Both the position numbers and the translations under genes were made by a program. 64,000 nucleotides of DNA from Oxalobacteraceae sp. CFBP 8761 (GTDB lineage: Bacteria; Pseudomonadota; Gammaproteobacteria; Burkholderiales; Burkholderiaceae_D): positions 930,001 through 994,000 of the forward strand of contig JACYUE010000002.1 of NCBI GenBank assembly GCA_014841595.1. Direction: 5' to 3'. Positions within the stretch are counted from its first letter, which is position 1, and each line of letters starts with the position of its first letter. Shown piece after piece: positions 45,556 through 51,134 of this stretch. The notes beneath the pieces were generated by a model. That model searched no databases. It saw only the letters and a list, made by a program, of their open reading frames with translations, and was not told the origin of the DNA.

Positions 45556-46200
45556 ATGCGCCATCAGCGTTTCCCTATCCCACGGCGCCAGGCCGGCATC
45601 GCGCTCATCACCGCGCTGGTGCTGATGCTGGCCGTGCTCATGACAGGCATCGCCTCGGCGCGCGGCGCCCTGCAAAGCACCCGTGCCGCGGCATACGAAC
45701 GCGAGCGCGCGCTGGCCCTGCACATGGCCCACGCCGCCTTGCTCGATGCCGAACACGATATCGACGGCGGCGCAGCGCCAAACTCGGCGCGCGCCAACGC
45801 GATCCGCGGCGGCAGTGCGGATGCCTTCGTCGGCGCGTGCCTGGGCACCCGGCCGTACAACGGTTTGTGCGCGCACGACGCCGACGCCGATGGTCAACTG
45901 GCCCGGCTGGCGCTTGCCGACGGCCCGGCCATCCCGTTCGGCACCTTCACCGGCGCCACGCTGCCCACAGGGGAGGGCGGCTTGCCGCTCGAGACGCCAC
46001 GCTACCTGATCGAGCTGATGCCGGCGTCCGCCGACGGCCCGCTCTACCGTATCGCCGCGCGCGGCGCCGGCAGCATGCCGGGCGCCGGGGCCGCCGTCCA
46101 GGCCTATTACCGCCTGCCACCCGCCGGCGGGCATGGCCGGCGCGTCGGCTGGCGCGAGATCGGCAACTGGTCCGCGCTGGTCGCCGCGGCATCCGAATGA
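45556..46200 (+). CDS. pilX: Type IV minor pilin PilX-like
   Basis: 214 aa from ATG 45556 (MRHQRFPIPRRQAG|IALITALVLMLAVLMTGIASARGALQSTR). The hydrophobic N-terminal helix lacks the Glu at +5, as PilX proteins commonly do. AALLDAEHDIDGG follows the helix, where PilX proteins carry an AL..AE-type motif. Eight bp separate it from pilW. It is expected to sit at the pilus tip complex with PilV, PilW and PilE-type pilins. Confidence 0.82.
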   Translation: MRHQRFPIPRRQAGIALITALVLMLAVLMTGIASARGALQSTRAAAYERERALALHMAHAALLDAEHDIDGGAAPNSARANAIRGGSADAFVGACLGTRPYNGLCAHDADADGQLARLALADGPAIPFGTFTGATLPTGEGGLPLETPRYLIELMPASADGPLYRIAARGAGSMPGAGAAVQAYYRLPPAGGHGRRVGWREIGNWSALVAAASE

Positions 46201-46236
46201 CGTACCCGGGCAAACAGGGGTAAACAGGAGCACATC

Positions 46237-46725
46237 ATGACCCGACACCGCAATGGCTTCACGCTGATCGAACTGCTGATGGTGCTGGCGATCGTCGGCA
46301 TCCTGACATCGGTGGCCTATCCGTCGTATGCGCGCCAGATCGTCAAGGCGCGCCGGGTCGAAGCCCAGCTGGCGCTGCTCGACCTGATGCAGCGCCAGGA
46401 GCAATACCGCGCCCAGCATCACAGCTATGTCGCGTTCTCGATGGCCACGGGCGCCTTTGATGCGGGCCAGTTCCGCACCTGGCTCGGCAACAGCGCCGCC
46501 GCCAGCGCTTATGAGCTCGACGGCGAGGCCTGTCCCGAGCAGACGATTGCGGCCTGCATCGTGCTGCGTGCGCGGCCCGGCACGGTCAATGTCAATGCTG
46601 CATTTGCCGATCCGGAATGCGGCACGCTGACGCTGGACAGCACCGGCGCGCAGGGCGCCAGCGGGGCTGGTGGTTCGAGCGGCTCAACTGGCGCAAGTGG
46701 CCAGTCCACACGCTGCTGGCCATGA
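46237..46725 (+). CDS. pilE: Type IV pilin PilE-like (minor pilin)
   Basis: 162 aa. Class III signal MTRHRNG|FTLIELLMVLAIVGILTSVAYPSYARQIVKARRVEAQ, followed by the PilE-typical DLMQRQEQYRAQHHSYV. A C-terminal low-complexity Gly/Ser/Ala stretch (GASGAGGSSGSTGASGQS) precedes the terminal TRCWP, so the last Cys may pair with the Cys in DPECGTLTL. AGGAGC precedes the start. Its stop overlaps the fimT start (ATGA). Confidence 0.87.
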   Translation: MTRHRNGFTLIELLMVLAIVGILTSVAYPSYARQIVKARRVEAQLALLDLMQRQEQYRAQHHSYVAFSMATGAFDAGQFRTWLGNSAAASAYELDGEACPEQTIAACIVLRARPGTVNVNAAFADPECGTLTLDSTGAQGASGAGGSSGSTGASGQSTRCWP

Positions 46726-47315
46726 CAACGCGCCTTGATACCACGCTGGCCCGCGCGATCCTGCGCCGCCACTGCACCGGCCTGTCGATGGCCGAACTGG
46801 CCGTCGTGCTGGGCATGGTGGCAATCACGTCGTCGCTGGCGGCGCCCGGCCTGCACCGGATCGTGCAGGGCCAGGAACTGCGCGTGGCCGCAGGCGACCT
46901 CTACAGTGCAGTCCAGCTCACCCGATCGATGGCGATTGCCCGCAACGAACCCGTGATCCTCACAGCGAACGACGCAGCCGGCATCGACTGGTCACGCGGC
47001 TGGACCGTGTACGTCGATCGCGACAACAATCGCCAGGCGGGCGCAGGCGACGAGATTCTGGCCGTGCGCGCCACGCTGCCGCAGGGGGTGCAGGTGAGCT
47101 ATTCCTTTGCCAGCCCTGCAGCCCCGCAATACATCGCCTACAATGGCGCGGGACGCAGTTGCAGCGATACGAGCAGCGCCGCGGCACGGCCGGGCACGCT
47201 GTCGCTGTTCCACGGCGGCGGGGTACGCCGTATTAAAATCAATCTGCTTGGCCGCCCGCGCCTGTGCAACCCGGCGCATGACGCCGGCTGCGATGGCGTC
47301 GCCGCACCGCCCTGA
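46722..47315 (+). CDS. fimT: FimT/GspH-like minor pseudopilin
   Basis: 197 aa from ATG 46722, overlapping the pilE stop by 4 bp. A basic leader of about 22 residues ends in HCTG|LSMAELAVVLGMVAITSSLAAPGLHRIVQGQELRVAAGDLYSAVQLTRSMAIARNEPVIL, the GspH/FimT signature. Later come WSRGWTVYVDRDNNRQ and IAYNGAGRSC. The terminal Cys-rich tail RPRLCNPAHDAGCDG is unusual. FimT-like proteins help pilus initiation or DNA binding during uptake. pilY1, often in such operons, is missing here. Confidence 0.87.
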   Translation: MTTRLDTTLARAILRRHCTGLSMAELAVVLGMVAITSSLAAPGLHRIVQGQELRVAAGDLYSAVQLTRSMAIARNEPVILTANDAAGIDWSRGWTVYVDRDNNRQAGAGDEILAVRATLPQGVQVSYSFASPAAPQYIAYNGAGRSCSDTSSAAARPGTLSLFHGGGVRRIKINLLGRPRLCNPAHDAGCDGVAAPP

Positions 47316-47366
47316 AACAAGACTGACAACAAGCTTGAAAACAAGCGCATTGCACGATGCGCACCG

Positions 47367-48530
47367 ATGAAAGACCACGTGACGCACGACAGCCAACCGA
47401 TTCTCAACGACACCGAAGGCATGGCCGCGGCGCTGGCCTGGGCGGCGCGCGGCATGTTCATCACGGCGCCCAATCCCCGCATCGGCTGCGTGATCGTCAA
47501 GGACGACGTCGTCATTGGCGCCGGCCACACGCAACCGGCCGGTCAGGCGCACGCTGAAATCCAGGCGCTGCGCGACGCCGCCGCGCGCGGCAACGATGTG
47601 CGTGGTGCCACCGCCTACGTCACGCTCGAACCGTGCAGCCACCACGGCCGCACGCCGCCCTGTTCGGACGCGCTGATTGCCGCCGGCCTGGGGCGTGTGG
47701 TCGCCGCAATGGTCGACCCCAATCCGCTCGTGGCAGGGCGCGGCCTGGCGCAGCTGGAAGCAGCGGGCATCGCGGTGCGTTCCGGGATCATGGCGCGCGA
47801 GGCGCAAGAACTGAACATCGGCTTCTTCTCGCGCATGGTGCGCGGCCTGCCGTGGGTGCGCCTGAAAGTGGCCGCCAGCCTGGATGGCGCCACGGCCCTG
47901 GCCGGCGGCGAAAGCCAGTGGATCACCGGGCCCGACGCCCGCGCCGACGGCCATGCCTGGCGCGCCCGCGCCAGCGCGATCGTCACCGGCATCGGCACCG
48001 TCAAGGCCGACAACCCGCAGCTCACCGTACAGGGCCTGGCCACGCCGATGCAGCCGCGTCGCGTGATCGTCGACAGCCGCCTCGAGATCGCTCTGGATGC
48101 GCACATCCTGCAGGGCGAACCGTGCTGGCTCGTCGCCGCGGCCGAACAACCGGGCGACGAGAAAGCCGCCGCCCTGCGCGCCGCCGGCCACGAGGTGCTG
48201 TACCTGCCGAACGCCCACGGCAAGGTCGACCTGCCGGCGCTGATGCGCGAACTGGGCCGGCGCGAAGTCAATGAAGTCCACGTCGAAGCGGGCAGCAAGC
48301 TCAATGCCTCGCTCGTGCGCGAAGGCTGCGTCGACGAATTGCTGGTCTACCTGGCGCCCAGCCTGATCGGCCCGGGGCAGGGGATGTTCGACCTGCCGCC
48401 GCTCACGCAACTGACCGAGCGGCGCCAGTTGCGCTTCCACGACGTCACGCGCGTGGGCGACGACCTGCGCATCCTGGCCCGCTTTGCCGAAGCTGCTTCC
48501 CCATCCTCTGCTACCCCCAACAAGGAATAA
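47367..48530 (+). CDS. ribD: Bifunctional riboflavin deaminase/reductase RibD
   Basis: 387 aa. N-terminal deaminase: NPRIGCVIVKDDVVIGAGHT, zinc-site HAEIQAL and PCSHHGRTPPCSDALI. C-terminal reductase from about 150: LPWVRLKVAASLDGATALAGGESQWITGPDARADGHAWRARA and VHVEAGSKLNASLV. It catalyses steps two and three of riboflavin synthesis. An in-frame later start is possible, but ATG 47367 fits. It lies 6 bp before ribE. Confidence 0.97.
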   Translation: MKDHVTHDSQPILNDTEGMAAALAWAARGMFITAPNPRIGCVIVKDDVVIGAGHTQPAGQAHAEIQALRDAAARGNDVRGATAYVTLEPCSHHGRTPPCSDALIAAGLGRVVAAMVDPNPLVAGRGLAQLEAAGIAVRSGIMAREAQELNIGFFSRMVRGLPWVRLKVAASLDGATALAGGESQWITGPDARADGHAWRARASAIVTGIGTVKADNPQLTVQGLATPMQPRRVIVDSRLEIALDAHILQGEPCWLVAAAEQPGDEKAAALRAAGHEVLYLPNAHGKVDLPALMRELGRREVNEVHVEAGSKLNASLVREGCVDELLVYLAPSLIGPGQGMFDLPPLTQLTERRQLRFHDVTRVGDDLRILARFAEAASPSSATPNKE

Positions 48531-48536
48531 CGTCGT

Positions 48537-49169
48537 ATGTTTACTGGAATCGTCGCCGCTGTCGGCACCATCACTTCCGTTGCGCCGCTGGCCGGCGGCC
48601 TGGACGCCGGCGTGCGTCTCGCCATCGATGCCGGCCCGTTGTCGCTGGCCGACGTGGGCCTGGGCGACTCGATCGCCATCAACGGCGCCTGCATGACCGT
48701 CACCGAAAAGAGCGCCACAGGGTTCACGGTGGACGTCTCGCGCGAAAGCCTGAACAAGACCGTGGGCCTGGACGCGCCCGGTGAAGTCAACCTCGAGAAA
48801 GCCCTGACGCTGGCCGAGCGCCTGGGCGGGCACCTGGTGTCGGGCCACGTCGACGGCCTGGGCGTCGTGCACAGCTTCGAACCGGTCGGCGAATCGCGCG
48901 AACTGATCATCGATGCGCCGCACGAGCTGGGCAAATTCCTGGCCTATAAGGGGTCGATCGTCGTCAATGGCGTGTCGCTGACCGTCAATCGTGTGGCTGA
49001 CCTGGAAGAGGGCGGCCAGAAAGTCTGCCGCTTCTCGATCAACCTGATTCCGCACACGATCGAGGTCACCACGCTGCGCCACCTGGCGGCCGGTTCGCGC
49101 GTCAATCTCGAGATCGACCTGATTGCGCGCTACGTCGAACGCATGCTTTCAATTTCTCGGCCCGTCTAA
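48537..49169 (+). CDS. ribE: Riboflavin synthase alpha chain, C-terminus replaced by an inserted element
   Basis: 210 aa. Two lumazine-binding domains with MFTGIVAAVGTI, NGACMTVTEKSATGFTVDVSRESL, GGHLVSGHVDGLG and VNGVSLTVNRV. It converts two dimethylribityl-lumazines to riboflavin. The protein ends RYVERMLSISRPV. The codons RYVERML lie in a 20-bp sequence repeated at 51093, where they continue as RYVERMLAATTAR and a stop. The last six residues here therefore come from the inserted DNA, while the ancestral C-terminus was probably AATTAR. Catalytic residues are upstream, so function is likely kept. Confidence 0.95.
   Translation: MFTGIVAAVGTITSVAPLAGGLDAGVRLAIDAGPLSLADVGLGDSIAINGACMTVTEKSATGFTVDVSRESLNKTVGLDAPGEVNLEKALTLAERLGGHLVSGHVDGLGVVHSFEPVGESRELIIDAPHELGKFLAYKGSIVVNGVSLTVNRVADLEEGGQKVCRFSINLIPHTIEVTTLRHLAAGSRVNLEIDLIARYVERMLSISRPV
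49128..49147. repeat. Left direct repeat (attL-like) within the ribE 3' end
   Basis: Twenty bases starting CGCTACGTCG and ending CGCATGCT match 51093-51112 with one mismatch (A at 49139, G at 51104). The upstream tetramer ATTG also matches two bases further out on both sides. It marks the left boundary of the AT-rich insertion. Confidence 0.8.
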
Positions 49170-49185
49170 TTTTGACGTAAAAATG

Positions 49186-49219
49186 TTCAGGAATCAGTAA
49201 TTTAGCGTAAGTTCCTGAA
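49186..49219. repeat. Inverted repeat near the left end of the inserted element
   Basis: TTCAGGAA (49186-49193) and TTCCTGAA (49212-49219) are perfect 8-bp arms with an 18-nt spacer, 39 bp inside the left direct repeat. The layout would suit a recombinase arm site or a hairpin; no matching copy was seen at the right end. Confidence 0.5.
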
Positions 49220-49338
49220 TTATTTCAGATATTTAATCAGCTAACGAAATATTACGGCGATAAACCAATAAGCAACGTTCTTTGTGCATAAGAATCTTTG
49301 GAGACGATGCAGAAATAGCGTAGTTATATCGGTAGATA

Positions 49339-49376
49339 ACTCTCGCACAACCTTGGACTGTGAGGTAGGCGAGAGT
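49339..49376. repeat. Inverted repeat downstream of the AAA ATPase gene
   Basis: ACTCTCGC (49339-49346) and GCGAGAGT (49369-49376) form perfect 8-bp arms around a 22-nt loop, 14 bp beyond the ATPase stop. It may end the ATPase transcript, although no clear U-run follows on the minus strand. Confidence 0.5.
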
Positions 49377-49389
49377 GCAATGCTGCTGA

Positions 49390-50679
49390 TTATGTTAACA
49401 CTTCTTCTTCCAAATCCCCTTTTTTCCGCTCATGTGGCCTCGCAGCAGCGTAAGCCTTGAAAAGGCTATCGCCGAAACGATAATAGCGATCACGCGTTTT
49501 AATAAGTACTGAGCCGTATTTGCTGCTTGCTAGGTGACCCACATAAACAGATACTGCGCTAGGGTCAATTCCCAGCTCCGCCGCAATCCCCGCATAAATA
49601 TCTGTTGTATAGATTTCGTCTGCGTCCTGAGAGGCGAAGCGTTTAAGAATCACTTCTCGCACATATGAGTTCCCTATCGCGGTTTTATAGAGGGCCTCTT
49701 GAATGGGCGCTGATCCCTTTAAAGCAATTTCCGCAAGTGCCTCACGAGCAATTTGCTCTGACACTACATTCTGTCGTTTTGCGATTGCTCCGAGCAGAGC
49801 GTGCTTCGCGACCAAGTGAACATAAAACGGATGGCCACGCGAAATCGATACGATCCAGTTAATTGCTTCGGGAGCGAAAGAGTATTTATTGTCTAATGCA
49901 TCCATTGCTCTTGTTATAATCTCTTCGAGCTCGGCAGGATCCAGCGGCTTAATGTGGATCGCTCCTTCTGAAAGTTGTCTTGCAACTGATTCATGTTCTG
50001 AGATTAATTTCTCGATGCTAGACGCAACTCCAACGAGTGCAAAAGTAACTTTTTCAGGGCCAAGGGTTTTTAGCAATGATGCAATTCCACTTGAGTCCTT
50101 AATCCTATCAAATTCATCGATGATAATGAGAAGACCATCCTTAGCAATATCTGACTTTGCGATCTCTTTACAAGCGTTGCTAAAAGTGGAGAAGATATCA
50201 GCGTCTACCTCAGTCATGCGTTCAGTGATGGATTCCGAAACCTTCCCCGAAAGTTCGATGATCTTAATGCCAACCTTTCCTCCGCCCTCTCCGGTGACTT
50301 TCCGCTCTACTACTTTGAACGGAACCCATGGAGCTAATCCGCTCTCTTCGGTCATTAACCTTACCAGCAAACGCTCGATTGAATTGACTGAATCATCACA
50401 GGCAAAATATACCGGTAAATAGTCAAACTCTCTGTACGGCCTTTCTTCTAAGCGCGCTAGCACGTCCTCATCATTGGTCGCAAGTTTTTCGAGAATGCGC
50501 GCTAGCGAAGATTTGCCGATGCCTCGTTGTCCATAAAGTACGAGCTGCGCACCCTCCGCTTGCAATGCAGCGGCGAGATCTTTAAGTGCAGTTTTCCTGC
50601 CAGCGAAGCGATCAATGTCGCGAACTTCTTTTGCAGGTGTAAAAGCGTTAAACGGCGTTACGGCTACTGGCTCGCTCAT
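49390..50679 (-). CDS. AAA+ ATPase (AAA_16/ORC-like) with C-terminal winged-helix, cargo of the ribE insertion
   Basis: 429 aa from the ATG at 50679, preceded by GGAGG (50688-50684 on the minus strand). Walker A LVLYGQRGIGKSSLARILEKL near residue 48, a long insert (about 90-160), Walker B LLIIIDEFDRIKD near 185, sensor-like FALVGVASSIEKLI near 215, a lid with ISRGHPFYVHLVAKHALLGAI, and a C-terminal region (about 330-420) looking like a winged helix (EIYTTDIYAGIAAELGIDPSAVSVYVGHLASSKYGSVLIKTRDRYYRFGDSLFKAYAA). Such ORC/Cdc6-type or STAND-like ATPases act as DNA-loading factors, transposition regulators or defence switches. The exact role is unknown. The codon use is AT-rich, indicating recent transfer. 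Confidence 0.85.
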   Translation of the reverse strand: MSEPVAVTPFNAFTPAKEVRDIDRFAGRKTALKDLAAALQAEGAQLVLYGQRGIGKSSLARILEKLATNDEDVLARLEERPYREFDYLPVYFACDDSVNSIERLLVRLMTEESGLAPWVPFKVVERKVTGEGGGKVGIKIIELSGKVSESITERMTEVDADIFSTFSNACKEIAKSDIAKDGLLIIIDEFDRIKDSSGIASLLKTLGPEKVTFALVGVASSIEKLISEHESVARQLSEGAIHIKPLDPAELEEIITRAMDALDNKYSFAPEAINWIVSISRGHPFYVHLVAKHALLGAIAKRQNVVSEQIAREALAEIALKGSAPIQEALYKTAIGNSYVREVILKRFASQDADEIYTTDIYAGIAAELGIDPSAVSVYVGHLASSKYGSVLIKTRDRYYRFGDSLFKAYAAARPHERKKGDLEEEVLT

Positions 50680-50734
50680 TCGTCCTCCGGTATGGTAATT
50701 TATCTCGTCCAGAGAATAGCATGATGCCAGCCGG

Positions 50735-50764
50735 TTGTTGGCGATTTTTCACCGCTTGTATATC
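50735..50764 (+). promoter_or_regulatory. Candidate promoter for the element's non-coding RNA
   Basis: TTGTTG (50735-50740), 18-bp spacer, TATATC (50759-50764). The predicted start near 50770-50771 falls exactly at the first base of the TGTAGGTT that pairs with the RNA's 3' end. It is divergent from the ATPase gene. Confidence 0.45.
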
Positions 50765-50770
50765 TTGATC

Positions 50771-50928
50771 TGTAGGTTGCGCTATAACCGAAGCCGTATG
50801 CTGGTACGACTATAGAAGGGACCAATGCAGTAACGAAGCAGGGCTTATGTAGAATCACAGCGGTATGGGTCAACCATTGCAAGCGGAGCAGTGGCGTACG
50901 TGTGTGGCATGTAGAACCTACATTTTTT
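50771..50928 (+). ncRNA. Candidate structured non-coding RNA of the ribE insertion
   Basis: TGTAGGTT (50771-50778) is perfectly complementary to AACCTACA (50915-50922), which is followed directly by six T (50923-50928). This predicts a transcript of about 158 nt whose ends pair in an 8-bp closing stem and which terminates intrinsically. A nested hairpin, CTATA...CGTA(TGCTGG)TACG..TATAG (about 50782-50816), lies near the 5' end. A local alternative terminator stem TGTAG-AAC-CTACA (50910-50922) could also form. No convincing reading frame covers it. It resembles no RNA family I can name. Confidence 0.5.
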
Positions 50929-51092
50929 CAACATAGAGAATAAGCGCTTTTAGTCTCTCAACATGATTTTCTATGCGCTTCGTGCTTTTCCATTCAAGCG
51001 CAAGAATCTAACAATAGCCTCCATGAGTTGTCAGTAGAGGATTTATTATCTCAATTGAATCAATGGGATAGCAGATAGTAAACAAAATTGTA
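50929..51092. other. AT-rich non-coding right end of the inserted element
   Basis: 164 bp with no plausible gene. It contains repeated AAGCGC/GCGCTT motifs (50943-50949, 50975-50980, 50996-51001) that can pair in several ways, then plain AT-rich DNA up to the right direct repeat. Confidence 0.4.
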
Positions 51093-51134
51093 CGCTACGT
51101 CGAGCGCATGCTGGCAGCCACCACCGCCAGGTAA
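51093..51134 (+). pseudogene. Stranded original 3' end of ribE (right direct repeat, attR-like)
   Basis: In the plus strand, codons from 51093 read RYVERMLAATTAR and then TAA (51132-51134). The first 20 bases repeat the ribE sequence at 49128. This is what remains of the pre-insertion ribE terminus. The same bases, read on the minus strand, encode the last residues of the hybrid kinase, so ribE and the kinase gene must have overlapped convergently by about 40 bp before the insertion. Confidence 0.75.

Larger units (their letters stand above)
49128..51112. mobile_element. 1,965-bp AT-rich site-specific insertion at the ribE 3' end
   Basis: The segment is bounded by 20-bp near-identical direct repeats of ribE codons and is visibly AT-richer than all flanking DNA, with codon use in its one gene unlike its neighbours. 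The left end supplies a new ribE terminus and stop, so the target gene stays intact; the original terminal codons lie outside the right repeat (51093-51134). Contents: inverted repeats at 49186-49219 and 49339-49376, an AAA+ ATPase gene (minus), a candidate structured RNA (plus, 50771-50928) and about 160 bp of AT-rich DNA. No integrase, transposase or recombination-directionality gene fits inside, so mobilisation would need a recombinase in trans, or the element is a deletion remnant. Confidence 0.75.

Noticed and set aside
50700..50882. 60-aa minus-strand frame in the ribE island
   Set aside because: It has no conserved features and no ribosome-binding site, and it overlaps the candidate RNA and the ATPase promoter region.
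49128..51134. Insertion sequence or transposon
   Set aside because: There are no terminal inverted repeats, no transposase, and the direct repeats are longer than typical target duplications and lie in coding sequence that is restored.
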